A stretch of 64,000 nucleotides of DNA from [Phialemoniopsis] sp. UDSM-2020. Taxonomy: Eukaryota > Ascomycota > Sordariomycetes > Thyridiales > Thyridiaceae. Position numbers and translations under genes: made by a program. The notes beneath the pieces are model-generated. The model did no database searches, was not told the origin of the DNA, and was given only the letters and a program-made list of their open reading frames with translations. The stretch lies in assembly GCA_018873225.1 (NCBI GenBank), contig JAEILZ010000007.1, positions 1,922,001-1,986,000 of the forward strand. The letters are read 5' to 3'. Shown here piece by piece: positions 43,963-55,300 of this stretch; the stretch's first letter is position 1; each line of letters begins with the position of its first letter.

Positions 43963-45053
43963 GATCTCCTAGCTCTGGGGCAAAGTATCGAGTGCCAGCC
44001 CTAAAGGTATGGAAGCTGAGTACGGTGCTTTACCCATTTCGACCAGGCCACAGGAACCGCACCCGGAATGTCTCACGGGAGGCGCTCTCCTAGCGCGGCG
44101 CCTGGTGTCGGAGCCATGCCCCCCCCGGCACACTTTGCCTCGAGTATTACGAGTCAATCCGGCAACACAATTCCATATCATGGACCTGCTTGGAAAACAA
44201 CCTTTACATTCAAGGCTAATTTTAGTGTGCTTTACGACCGCCAACTTCCGTGGACGAGGTGTGGAACTCAAGGCTCCCGAGACGCAGACATAGCCAGGCA
44301 TGGAACCCGCCTTAGTTGTCTCTCGCCCTAGCTTGAGAGATAGTCACATAGGCAATGCTCCATTCATTCAACCCCTGTGCAACCGTTCTCATACACCCAG
44401 CCTTCCAATACTAGTTGCCGCGGACTCAGTGGTGTGCATCCGCATGAGCGCCGGTGCCAGGCGGCGCGGCCCCGTTAGTTACAACTCGCTTGGCTATCAA
44501 CGGGCGCTCACAGCTGGGGTCAGGATCTCCTGGTTGCTTGTGCCTGATGCTGATATGATGGAAAAGCAAAGGTTAGTTGTTGCCGCTTGCCTTATCTAGC
44601 TTTTCCACCGTGGCCCCAGCCCTCGACTAGCGCCGGTCGTTTGTTGCCATCATCGACCCCAGAAGAAGCTTCCGGGATGTTTGACTCGGCCGTTGTGGTC
44701 CTCGACCCGCTAGGCTGGCTGCACTTACACGACCCCTGCCCATTCCTGGTGAACCATTGTGCGGCGATGGCCTGCGTGCCATAACGGAGCAGACTGGTCG
44801 AATGTATATATGAGCACATGGCATCCCCCCGTCCCTTTCTTTGAAACCCTTCCCGTGCTCGTCCCGTCTCCACGTTTTCTGTGGATGTTATATGTTGCGG
44901 TGGTACATTCCTCAGCCTTTCCAGAAGTACTTGGAACGTTGCACCATTGTCCTATCTTGCTAAAGTACACACTTGTCGGGTTCTTTCTCGGGCAAAGTTT
45001 CCTGGTTTCCTATCCAGCCTTGACGGTCTCGTTATTGAGTACCAAGTGCAGTC
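43963..45053. other. Intergenic region before RGS gene
   Basis: About 1.1 kb without a supportable gene, between the candidate small gene (-) and the RGS gene (+). It includes a run of nine C at about 44118-44126. Confidence 0.45.
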
Positions 45054-46509
45054 ATGGGGTTGCTTCCACTCAGCTACCGGCGCCCAGCGCTGGTGAGGGA
45101 CAGTGATCGTTCCTCTAGCACTTCCACTGCCTCATCGAATGACAGTGGCGCGAGGACTGGTTCTGTCGACTCAATGACATCTGGGTTGTCCACAGGGATT
45201 CCCAGTGCTCTCTCCTTTGACCGCATCATGGATGGGGGCACTTGTCCTGTAAGTCTCCGCAGATTCGACACGCTTGTCTATCTGTAGGCTAACCTTCCTA
45301 TTAAGCCATGCACTATTCGTGACTTCATGAACTACCTGATCTACGTTGAGAGATCCGCGGAGAACCTCCAATTCTTCCTCTGGTATCGCGACTATGTCAG
45401 ACGCTTTGGCGAGGCAAACACGCCCGACCTTGCCTTGGCACAAGAGTGGACGCAGGCCATGGAGGACGACGCTGTGGCCAAGATCCAGAAGGAACATGTC
45501 GAAAAGGTGCGGAGGCCGCTGGCGTCAGCAGAGATCTTCAAGGGGACGGATTTTGAGAAAGGCGAAGCACTGGGCTCCTTTTCTGATACAAGGGATCCTT
45601 TTGGCACGCCTCCGAGGACGCTTGGAAGCGGAGAGTCTTACTTCTCCGGTTCTCAGGCCGCAGGCACCTATAGGGAGCAGGCGCACGATGCCTTTAAACA
45701 GGCCGGGGTGGAGCAGCCTTGTAAGTGCAAAGCAGATATGGCCAAGTATCTGACATACAGTTGCTAACAGATGCCCCTTACTAGTCACCATACAGCCCTT
45801 CCGCGAGGAAATTGATCGCGTGATTGCGACTTACATTATGGAAGATGCTCCTCGCCAGCTCAACCTGTCCTCCCGCGAGCAGAGGGCCATCCTCGCAGCA
45901 CTGGCCTACACGACTCACCCGTCAGCCTTCCGCATGGTCGCCCAAAACGTCGAGGCGACGCTACGGCAACAGGCCCACCCGAACTTCATCCGCTGGTCCA
46001 TCTGCAACGGCAACCCGGCGCGGGTCTTCTTCGCCCGTGCCCTCGGCGTCTCCGTCATCCTCCTCGCCACGGTCGCCGCCCTAATCCTGACGCTCTCGAG
46101 CGTGGGCCGCGGCTACCGCGCCCTGGCGGCCATCGGCTGGTTCATCGGCATGTCGACGCTGGTCGCCGCGTACAAGGGCATGTGCGTCGTCCTGCACGGG
46201 CTGCACCATCGGCATGTGCGGCCGTGGGAGCTTTTTGAGAGCGACGACGAGGACAGCGTGGGCGGCGGCAAGAAGACGTCGTTTGACTCGTTTGGCAGCG
46301 GCAACAGCTACGAGGAGGAGCCGTGGGTGATCAAGTACCGCAAGCGCAACGTCGTGCGCAAGGTCTTTGACCGCGAGGTGTGGATCAAGGAGCCGGCGCT
46401 GCGGCAGATTCAGGACACCATCTTTGTGCAGGCGCTGCTGGCGGCGCTGCTGTTTGGGGGCGTGATGTCTGCTATCTTTGTAGCCGTGCCGGGTGGTCGT
46501 TTCTTTTGA
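45054..46509 (+). CDS. RGS-domain membrane protein
   Basis: Three exons, 45054-45248, 45306-45720 and 45785-46509, give 444 aa. After a Ser-rich N-terminus comes an RGS-type helical domain split by a linker: TIRDFMNYLIYVERSAENLQ and FFLWYRDYVRRF at residues 68-100, then FREEIDRVIATYIMEDAPRQ and HPNFIRWSICNGNPARV at residues about 208-285. Three hydrophobic segments follow (about 282-305, 312-335 and 416-440) with a cytosolic loop containing an acidic patch. RGS proteins speed GTP hydrolysis by G-alpha subunits and so end heterotrimeric G-protein signals that control growth, conidiation and virulence. Membrane-anchored RGS proteins of this layout are known in filamentous fungi. The exact class is not clear. 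Confidence 0.85.
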
Positions 46510-46777
46510 GACCAAGGGAACAAAAGTGCGGCGGCGTTGTAAATTACGCATTCATGATTTTGTAGGTAGGGCTGTCTAAAACGGGGCTCAGATGTCTTCT
46601 CAAATGCCATATCGATCTGCGATAATATCTCCTTTACCAACGTTGAGTTGAGATGCGACGGATATGAAAGCCAGGACTGTGGTTTCAAGTTCGTGTGATG
46701 TAGGCTTATCAATCGCACCTGGTTGTGACCAGCCCTTCTCTCAGAAGGTAGCCAAGGACGAGAACGAGGTCGTCATG

Positions 46778-47212
46778 CTACAGAATGAAGCATAAACAAA
46801 CAAGTTTCACGCTTAAGGCCCAAAGAGAGTGATCGGTCAGGAACTGAGCCAATGCTGCATTTGCCCAAGCCATCGCCAACCAGGTACGGACAAACATGAC
46901 CGTGAAGAGTACTGGTGAGGGCGCCCCCCTTGTCACTAGGCGAAGAACCGTCCCGAGCGTGGCTCGTCCATCTGAACGTTCATCCGAACGCACGAAAAAT
47001 CGTATAGATAGGGCGGCCAGCAAACCAAAGCTGTACGCTGCGCTTATAGGAAAGTCTGGGACAGTTTCTGGTGGAGGAAACATGCGAAAGCTGGTGATGG
47101 TGCGAAGGCCGAGTGACTGGAGGAGGAAAGTCTCGGCCCAGTAACAGGGCAACGCAATATGGTATAAGACTTTGATAGTAAGATTCAGAAGAGGCATCCA
47201 AAAGGACTCCAT
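46778..47212 (-). CDS. Possible small membrane protein
   Basis: A single frame from the ATG at 47212 encodes 144 aa starting MESFWMPLLNLTIKVLYHIA. It has three or four hydrophobic segments (about 5-30, 52-68, 92-112 and 118-144) and ends LVCLCFIL. Charged loops contain RSDERSDGRATLG. The pattern of helices with a basic loop looks like a genuine membrane protein, but I recognise no family, there is no intron to confirm it and the frame is open further upstream without an ATG. It may also be part of a longer spliced gene. Convergent with the RGS gene. Confidence 0.42.
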   Translation of the reverse strand: MESFWMPLLNLTIKVLYHIALPCYWAETFLLQSLGLRTITSFRMFPPPETVPDFPISAAYSFGLLAALSIRFFVRSDERSDGRATLGTVLRLVTRGAPSPVLFTVMFVRTWLAMAWANAALAQFLTDHSLWALSVKLVCLCFIL

Positions 47213-47813
47213 TGCCTGCTGTTGAAGGTGGTGGAGGTGCACTCTCGGGCCGTTGACTTGTATCGGGGTATCTTGGCCAGAATTGGGGTGTAGTCTACCT
47301 AGTTGGAGGCGGAAGCTTAGTGCAGTGTAGACCTGCCAAAACTCCGCTGTGACTCCACCTCTCCGGCCTCGGGCCAAGGGGAAAAGTCAAAAAAGTTCCT
47401 CAACACATCTGGCCAAATGCGGGGATTATTCTGGTGAACCTTTATCGATAAAGAAAATAAGTGAAAACCCCAGTCTTGAGCGCATGTGAGGATATCTACA
47501 CCGTACATGTCAGAATGTCGACCTGAAGGGCGCACAATTCTTTAATAATCGCAGGCAGGGAAGAGTGCCGCGTCATCCGCTCAATGGAAACAACAGGAAG
47601 GCCATCACCAACACATCCAATGCCTCCGTGAGCAACACGCGACCATTCACTGTGACTAGCAACTTTGCGGGGTGAGTGAGCCTAGGTAGAGCTTTAGACC
47701 GAGGTCCCCTCCACCACCACCATCTTAAGGTCTAGACCCGCCGCGGTCAACCAACGGACCACCGCCAGCTCCCTCCTGCGACTCAACCACCAAGGACTTG
47801 AACCCAGCTCGTC
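47213..47813. other. Intergenic region before pantothenate kinase
   Basis: About 600 bases upstream of pantothenate kinase, holding its promoter. C-rich with CCACC repeats just before the start codon (47710-47800). Confidence 0.5.
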
Positions 47814-49351
47814 ATGGTGGTTCCGGCAGAGTCATCGGCCTCGGGGCCGGACGGCGACCGGCCCAAGACAGCCACGACCACGGCCGAGATCGATAGCACT
47901 ATCGCCCACCCTGGATCCGTGCGCATCAACGTCAAGGGCGCTTTCATCGTCGACCAGGTCCCCGGCTCCCCAACCGCCGGTGCTGGAGGCCGTAATGGCT
48001 CGCCAGATCACCACCAGACCAAGGATATCCGCCTGCCGAACCACACGGCAGTTGTTTCGCATGTCGCCATTGACGTAGGTCCTTCTCTTACCCAACCGTG
48101 GCAAGCTACGACTTAACTAACCTTTTGGTTCCCTCGTAGATCGGTGGCTCCCTTGCAAAACTCGTCTATTTCTCTAGAGAAGCCAACTCGACGGAGCCTG
48201 GCGGACGCCTCAACTTCATGAACTTCGAGACGGACAGGATAGACGACTGCATAGAATTCATCCGGGGCCTGAGGGATCGACACCAGGCCCTCAATGGCTC
48301 TAGACCAAGCGAGCTGACGATCATGGCTACTGGTGGTGGCGCCTACAAATACTACGACAGGATACGAGAGCGGCTCGGTGTCGATGTTCTGCGCGAGGAC
48401 GAGATGGAGTGCTTGATCATCGGCCTCGATTTCTTCATTGCCGAGATTCCACGTGAGGTCTTCACCTACTCCGAAACCGACCCGATGCACTTCGCCACAC
48501 CTACCGAAAATATCTACCCTTATCTCCTGGTCAATATCGGCTCTGGAGTCTCCATGCTCAAGGTCTCAGGTCCCCGGCAGTACCAACGTGTCGGCGGTAC
48601 TTCCCTAGGAGGTGGTACACTCTGGGGCCTCTTGTCCCTGCTCACCGGAGCTCGGAGCTTCGATGATATGCTCGACCTCGCCTCCAGCGGTGACAATACC
48701 AAGGTCGACATGCTCGTCGGTGATATCTATGGTACAGACTATGGGAAAATCGGTCTCAAGAGCACCACCATTGCCTCTTCATTCGGCAAAGTTTTCCGCA
48801 TGAAACGCGAAGCGGAGGATGAGGCCGAGGATAGTGGCGGCCTCCTTCAGCATCACGAGGGCGAATACCACGCCTGTATGAACCCCGATGGAGTAGATGC
48901 CGCTTCCGGACACCACGCCGCAACGGCTGCGGCGGACCCTCAAGAATCTGCATCAGCGCCGGACCGCTTCTCCAGTGCCGACGTTGCTCGGTCATTGCTG
49001 TATGCCATCTCGAACAACATTGGCCAGATTGCTTTCTTGCAGTCACAACTACATAACCTGTCCCATATCTACTTTGGTGGTTCCTTCATCCGTGGGCACC
49101 CGCAGACCATGAACACCCTGAGCTACGCCATCAAGTTCTGGAGTAAGGGCAAGAGCCAAGCCTACTTCCTCCGGCACGAGGGCTACCTTGGCTCCGTCGG
49201 TGCATTCTTGAAGCGACAGCCGCCCAACTGGGGTAGGCGTGGTAGCTTCGAGGGCGAATTCGAGAGCAGGGTCAGCGGCCGGCTGGGCGAGCTTGTCGGA
49301 GCTCCTGCGCTGGCCGAGGCCAAAGCCGCGTCAGAATCGGCGATTGTATGA
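47814..49351 (+). CDS. CAB1: Pantothenate kinase
   Basis: Two exons, 47814-48074 and 48140-49351, give 490 aa. The splice makes HVAIDIGGSLAKLVYFS, the ATP-binding phosphate-1 motif of eukaryotic type II pantothenate kinases. Later motifs are ATGGGAYKYYDRI, EMECLIIGLDFF, YPYLLVNIGSGVSMLKVSG, RVGGTSLGGGTLWGLLSLLTG (catalytic core), and IYFGGSFIRGHP near the C-terminus. The enzyme phosphorylates pantothenate (vitamin B5) with ATP, the first and controlling step of coenzyme A synthesis in the cytosol. The N-terminal 80 residues are disordered. An insert of about 60 residues (EDEAEDSGGL...SAPDRF) lies between conserved blocks. Convergent with AIM11. Confidence 0.93.
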
Positions 49352-49885
49352 GTGTGGGAGCGATATACAGAAGCGGTATGCTGAGCACATTCTGTCCCTG
49401 CGAGATGAGACTCGCAGCGTGTGTGGGGGAGAACAGGGCCAACCCCAGAAAGGGGCCCTATAGAGTGAAGGATACATAGTATTGTATATCGCATAGCATT
49501 GGGTCTATGATAGACACCGCCGGTGTTTTCTTAGGAGCTAGGATCTAGGCCTTGCAGGTTGCTCTACCAGCTCTACGAGAAGCAGCCCTCTGTAGTCGCC
49601 GGAGGTCGATATCCTGTCACTACCCCCCTATAATTCATCCTTCGTTCCCCATACATGGGATCGGGGTTAATATCAAACCAATTCATACCATGTCAAAACC
49701 AAGTACTGAATTCATTTATATGACTGTGAGTGGTATCATTAAACATATCTGTACAATCTCCATCAAGAGACATGTGGTCGTGTATGTACAAAGCGAGGGC
49801 AGCTAGCTGACATCTAGGTCTAAGCGTGCAACGCGCTGCATATATGACATCAGGTCCGTCATCATCCCGTTGTCTTCTGCCATCT
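49352..49885. other. Convergent 3' region
   Basis: The 3' flanks of pantothenate kinase and AIM11. AT-rich from about 49660 to 49800. No gene seen. Confidence 0.55.
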
Positions 49886-50545
49886 TCAGCCCTCGAATTT
49901 CTTTTCCAGGTTCACAGTCTCTTTTCCTTGGGTCTGGCTCCACGCCTCTTGGAAATCGCGTTCGGCCTTGACTTTGGCGTCCGCCCACTCCTTCTCCATC
50001 TTCTCCTTGGCCTCGGCCCACTCGCGCTTCAGCCGCGCCTGCTTGTCCTCGTCCTGGAGCCCGCCCAGCACCCGCGCCACAAACTCCTCGATCTCCTTCT
50101 CGGCCGCCTCGTCCGTCTGGCCCTCGCGGATGCCCATGAGCTGGCCCCTCGCCCGCGCGCGCAGGTCGTCGACGCTCGACATGTCGAACGCAAACGCCAC
50201 GCCGCCCGCCATCATGATGCCCCAGCTCACGACGTTGAGGGTCGCGAGGTGCAGCGCCTCGACGGCGATCAGCGACCCTTCCGGGTTGTGCCGGGGGGCG
50301 TAGGGCGGGCGCCAGCTCATCTCGAAGTACTTTGGTATGGCGGCGACGGTGCGCCGGCGCACGGCGCGGCGGGTCATGAGGGAGGACCAGGTCAGGAAGC
50401 CGGCGCCGGCGGCGAAGATGCTGAGCTGCTTGAGGGAGCGGGTGGAGAAGATCGAGGACGGTTGTGGTGGTGGTGGGTGCGGCGGCGGCGGTTGTTGTTG
50501 GTCCTGCTGGAGCACTGGGGCGGAGGGGGCTGAGGAGGAGGCCAT
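49886..50545 (-). CDS. AIM11: Aim11-like mitochondrial membrane protein
   Basis: Intronless, 219 aa, from the ATG at 50545. A Pro/Gln-rich N-terminus is followed by FSTRSLKQLSIFAAGAGFLT and a first hydrophobic segment, then SWRPPYAPRHNPEGSL and a second one (ALHLATLNVVSWGIMMAGGV), which together are the Aim11 signature. The C-terminal 90 residues form a charged coiled-coil (EWAEAKEKMEKEWADAKVKA). Yeast Aim11 (about 137 aa) affects mitochondrial inheritance; its biochemical role is unknown. This protein is longer because of the coiled-coil tail. A (TG)n tract of 12 to 14 bases lies just before the start codon. Divergent from the 2OG dioxygenase gene. Confidence 0.85.
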   Translation of the reverse strand: MASSSAPSAPVLQQDQQQPPPPHPPPPQPSSIFSTRSLKQLSIFAAGAGFLTWSSLMTRRAVRRRTVAAIPKYFEMSWRPPYAPRHNPEGSLIAVEALHLATLNVVSWGIMMAGGVAFAFDMSSVDDLRARARGQLMGIREGQTDEAAEKEIEEFVARVLGGLQDEDKQARLKREWAEAKEKMEKEWADAKVKAERDFQEAWSQTQGKETVNLEKKFEG

Positions 50546-51042
50546 CTTGGGCGATGTTGTGTGTGTGTGTCTTTCGGCGATGCCTGGGGGCTTCGAGAGG
50601 TGTGAGGGCGAGGACTTTGGGTCGCCCACGGCGTGCGACGTCCTCTGCAGGCTCGTCGGGTGTGGTGAAGGCTGTTCGTCGAGCACGTCGAATAGAGGAT
50701 TGTGGTATGAATAGAGGGAGGACTACGGTGATATGTTGTTCATAGGACGATGGCTGAGTCTGAATACGCCCGTGCTTGGCCCAATTGAAGTTGTCTCGGG
50801 GCCCTCGTCGAAAAACGTGGAGTCGACATTGCGGAGAGAGATCGAGAATCGAGAATAGCTTGGGGGTCCCTCAAAAAGTCGTCGAGCCATGTGGGTCCGG
50901 GGTTTCTCGGGCGGTCAGGGGTGTAGAAACCCGCACGCCGGCCGCTAATTTGCAGGCCCGTCCTAGCGGGCGGACATAAGCACCCAGTTAGCCAGTCTCA
51001 TTCAGTTACATCTCCATACAATACTTCAGTTCTCGAGAGGTC
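50546..51042. promoter_or_regulatory. Bidirectional promoter, AIM11 / 2OG dioxygenase
   Basis: A 497-bp region between the divergent start codons. It contains a CCAAT box at 50781-50785, roughly central. Shared control is possible but not shown. Confidence 0.45.
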
Positions 51043-52086
51043 ATGGCGAAGGCAGCAAAGGGAAAGGCGAATAACAGCGCCACAAAGGCCGGGGCCACTC
51101 AAAGCTCTCAAACAACGACCGCTGCTGCGACGAACTCACCACCAAACTGGCCGGCCTTCAAGCCGCCTCTACCCCTGCCCGGCTTGTCACTCGAGCTCGA
51201 GTCCCTAGTCGAGGACCAGATCGTATTGATCAGGAACTTCTGGCCCCGCTCCCTGTGTAGAGACTATGTCTCGTTCCTCAAGACACTGCCTCTCGTGACC
51301 ACGCCTGGCAAGCCAAAGAAAGGCGACGCAGTCCGTGTCAACGACCGCTTTGAGATCAACGACGCCCGCTTCGCCGACAGGCTATGGAACCAGACTGGCT
51401 TGAAGGACGTTGTCCTGCAAGATGAGGACACACGTCAATTATGGTAAGTCTTTGTATGCTCTTGTGTCTTGACTGCGTTGTAGACGGGGTCAATTGTTGC
51501 CTTCTCCATAGCCGCGGCCTACTCAGCTCGTTCACGGGTCCCTTTGATGCACTGACTTGGCTCATCCCTCTATATACTTGCATGTGGAAACTTTGCTGAC
51601 GATGTCCTTGACAACTTCAGGGGCGGTGAGCCAGTAGGATTGAACCCTCGTATCCGAGTGTACAGATACTCCAAGGGCCAATATTTCGCCGCGCACTGTA
51701 TGTAATGGCACCCGACACGTTTGCTTCTGATGTCGTATTGACAACTTCTCTACAGACGATGACTACAATACAGTCACCGTGAACGACCAGCCAGCCAAGA
51801 CAACGTGGACCTTGCTCCTCTACCTTAGTTCGGCAGCCGAGGGCTGCTCAGGTGGCGAGACGGTATTCTACCCCCACGACAGGATATCTGCCAAGGAAGA
51901 GGTACCCGTTTCGCTCGAAACGGGCATGTTGCTTCTTCACAAGCATGGCGACGATTGCATGCTGGTACGTCTAACCTCCTCCTCTCAGAGCTGCAAATTT
52001 ACTGATGTCACCAATAGCACGAGGGAAGACAAGTCACTGCTGGGGAGAAATGGGTTTTGCGGAGTGATCTGTGTATTGCGAAATGA
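51043..52086 (+). CDS. Prolyl-4-hydroxylase-like 2OG-Fe(II) dioxygenase
   Basis: Four exons, 51043-51443, 51621-51697, 51756-51964 and 52018-52086, give 251 aa. After a low-complexity N-terminus (Thr/Ala-rich, to about 30) comes EDQIVLIRNFWPRSLCRDYV and then the jelly-roll core: RVYRYSKGQYFAAHYDDYNT holds the iron ligands His159 and Asp161, TLLLYLSSAAEGCSGGETVF continues the core, and the last exon supplies the third ligand His230 and the 2-oxoglutarate-binding Lys240, exactly ten residues later as in P4H enzymes. The enzyme would hydroxylate a prolyl or other substrate using O2 and 2-oxoglutarate. The substrate is unknown; there is no signal peptide, so it is probably cytosolic or nuclear. 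Confidence 0.9.
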
Positions 52087-52358
52087 TAACGTTCTCGACT
52101 TCACTATCCGCTTTTCAGATCAAAATACCGGCTCTCCGGAACTAATTAACTCCTCTCGAGTTGTTGAGCGGAAGGACAGACCACATCTCGAAGAGGATGG
52201 AAGAGTTGTAAGGCACTGATGAAGGCAACGCATTCCGGACCATCTCTTCAGCGAACCACCTTCCGTTATGTACCCGAAGACTAAAATGGTCAAGCACTTA
52301 TCGACACAAATCACGCCGGCAAAGCCAGACGTCCAATGCAAGTGGTTGGTACTGAAAA

Positions 52359-55300
52359 TCAGTCACCAAACAACCTTGCAGCTCTCTCCAGAGCATTCTC
52401 CTCCTTGGGAATGGTAATCACCTCTTCCTCGATCTCAAAGCTGTCCTCATCATCCGACATCTGAGGGGCAGAAATGTCCTCAGTGGCCAAACCAGCGGCC
52501 TCATCTGCGCCATCCCTCTGCATCATTCCTCTGTCTCTTGGCCCCGCTGGTTCCGCGCCATTACTTGGCTGAATTGTCTTTTGAGAACCCTGGAGTGGTG
52601 ATGCTGTGGTACTCGGAAGAGTCTCTAAGGCTGCGAGCAGCAATGTTGCAGGCACCTCAGTCTTCTCATCGGTACTGCCATTGGTGGCAGACTCACCCGC
52701 GCACTGGTCTGCCTTGCCCTGGACCTCTCTGGCATCCGGCTTAGAGCTAGCAGTGACCGCATCTTCGAGGTCTGCTTCATCCCCATCGAATTGCTTGTCG
52801 TTGCCCTGGTCAGAGGCGACACCGTCGTCATCATCCTCGTCGATATCAGAATCGTGATGGAAGAAATTGATCACTTCTCCACGGTGGTAAACCACTCCAT
52901 CTGCAGTGCGGATATAATCCATGTCGTCCACCTCGTCCAGCCCCAGATCTTCAGCAGCATTCTCTTCAACACTCGCGCTCTTCTGGGCAAGCTTGACACT
53001 GCTACCCGAATCAATGTTGGAGACAGAGCGGACCTTGGGCTCGGTCTTGGAGCCGGTGGCAATTTGGCCCAGTTCTTTGTGGAAGATCCACGGGAAGCTG
53101 ATGAGCGGCATGGACTTGGCGTTCAACTTGCGCCGGAACACCTTTCCGGTGGTGCTGATGTTGTCACGGGTGCTCTCGTGGATGGCAATCCGTACTTCCT
53201 CTTGCGTGATCTTGTACATGGCAGCCGCAAAGGGGGCAATGCTGTCAAAGTCCTTTGAGCCTCCCGCCGCCTTGACGCACAAATCCTTGAAGCGCGCCTT
53301 GAGAGCCGAGGTCTCTCGATTAACATCCTCGGACTGTTTGTAGTCGGAGCCGAAGCGAGGCTTGGAGAGAATGAAGGCGGACCAGACCTCGAACTCGGTC
53401 TTGATCTCCCTTTGGCCCATGAGCTGTCTCATTGACATATCATATTGTGACTTGATACGTCGGGCCGATTTCAGAACCTCGTCACCCAATTTGTACCGTT
53501 TCAGGATTCTCTGGTCAAAGGGCATGTCATATGCAGGCTGGAAGTCGATAGTCTGAACCTCGTCATAGAGCTGGCCGAGTATACGATCAGAGTGGTAAGG
53601 GCGTTTGTGGCGTTTCTCCATGAAATGGGGCCAATCCCTCGGGCTGAGGTACTTGGGCATCTGTGCCGGGATGCCAGTCTTGACGTAGTCTACAGCCATG
53701 GAGTGCAATGCTGCCAGCTCTTTGCCTAGAACCGAAAGTTAGCCAACACACATCAAGGATGATATCAGGACACTTTATCTTACATTTGGCGTTCTTTGCT
53801 CCTGAATCGAGACGATCCGCCTGGGCGAGATGCGCATGGGCAATCCTCGGGAGGGAGTCGTTCTTCATATACATGACGAAGAATTTCATTAGATCGTTCA
53901 TCGTGACTTGGTCGTCTACCACCGGGGCCTTGGGAGCCGCGTAGTTCATTGGTGGGTAGTTCCATAGTCGCTGGGGCGGGATCAGTCCCTCGTCCCAGAA
54001 GACGAAATAGTCGTCGCCGTCTAGGTCGCCTCCTGAGCACATTCCTGCCACATCACGGTCGCCTTGACTGGGAAGCACAACAACATCTCTCAAGTGTCGG
54101 AGCTCAGGGACGTCAACCGCCTCAACAACTCTTATGTCGCCAGGGTGCAACGACGGGTTTCGGCCCAGTACGCATAGACCCTGAATCACCCGATACTCTC
54201 CCTTAGTATGCGGATTAGGCACTTGAAGAAATATCTGAGGAAGTAGACTCGGGTCCTGTCGGGCTTCCTGGTCACTCTCTGTGTGGATCGAGTGACCTCT
54301 CAGAGTGCCTGTTTCGTCGACAACTCCAAGAAGAAACGCACCGTCCTCGACGGAGATTCGTGCCTTTTCCTTTATAAGTTTGACCGACCATGATCTCCAA
54401 AGACGAAGCAAACTCCAGACGAATGGCTCACGCGCCTGCATGAAACCCTTCGAAATCAAGTTCGCGAGGATAAGCGTTATCTGGTTCTCATCAATGGCTC
54501 GGCATAGCTGTTCCCTGGCTTCCTTCTCCGACTTCATGGCGAGATTGATCCCGGTTAGCTGCTTGCTGAGGAGGCGGTGGAATACGTCATCGGGGACGCC
54601 AAGGCAGCTCAGAATGGTGATGCTCTGTCTGTTGAGTGTCGGTGTCGAAAAGCTGGAGCAGCAAATGACTTCCAGACCGTTGAAGACAGCGCCAGTGAAC
54701 TTTTCTTGCGAGGGCCGGATATGCACCTCTCCCTTCTTGGCCACCGGCCAGGTAACCAGCATGCCCTTGCAACCGCCCATGCGGAACTGGAAAGCAGATG
54801 GGACATAGTCGAGCTGCAGATGGTTGGAAATCATGCGTGCCCAGAAAAGAGAAATCTTGCCGACGCCGTCTGTAAAGCAAAAACCGTCTCTCGTGATATC
54901 CTCAATCGTAACCAGCTGAGGCACCGAGAAGCCTGGGATAAGTCTTGTCGTAGAGAAGCACTGTCCAAGTCTCGCCGCATATTTTGCAATGTTCTTGATA
55001 TGAGAGAAGTCGCCCATCCACTTTTTGATGTCCTCGCAGCTGGTATGGTCAGTCTCAGCAAAGAAGAATGCTCCATTTTCGCGAAGCTGTGAGTTGCCCC
55101 AGGCGAGCAACTTGTAGTGGCGATCACCGATGCGGATACCGTTGTTCAGACACCTATAGACGCGAAGGAACACCTCGTCGTTCTTCTTTGCGTCTGACAT
55201 CGAATTGACACGGCCTTCTGGGAGCTCATCTGTAAACTGAACCCGTAGGAATCGGTCTTTGAGATCCTTGTACTCTCTCAAGATCCTGTTGTTCGTTTCG

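Noticed and set aside
41426..45053. A degenerate transposon or RIP-mutated element
   Set aside because: No long AT-rich bias, terminal repeats or transposase remnants are visible.
47780..47805. A possible tRNA B box (GGTTCAAGTCC on the minus strand)
   Set aside because: The flanking bases do not form a T-stem and the site lies in the pantothenate kinase leader.
53587..53783. Extension of RdRP exon 1 to a stop without splicing
   Set aside because: The unspliced tail has no family similarity, whereas the splice joins conserved RdRP sequence.
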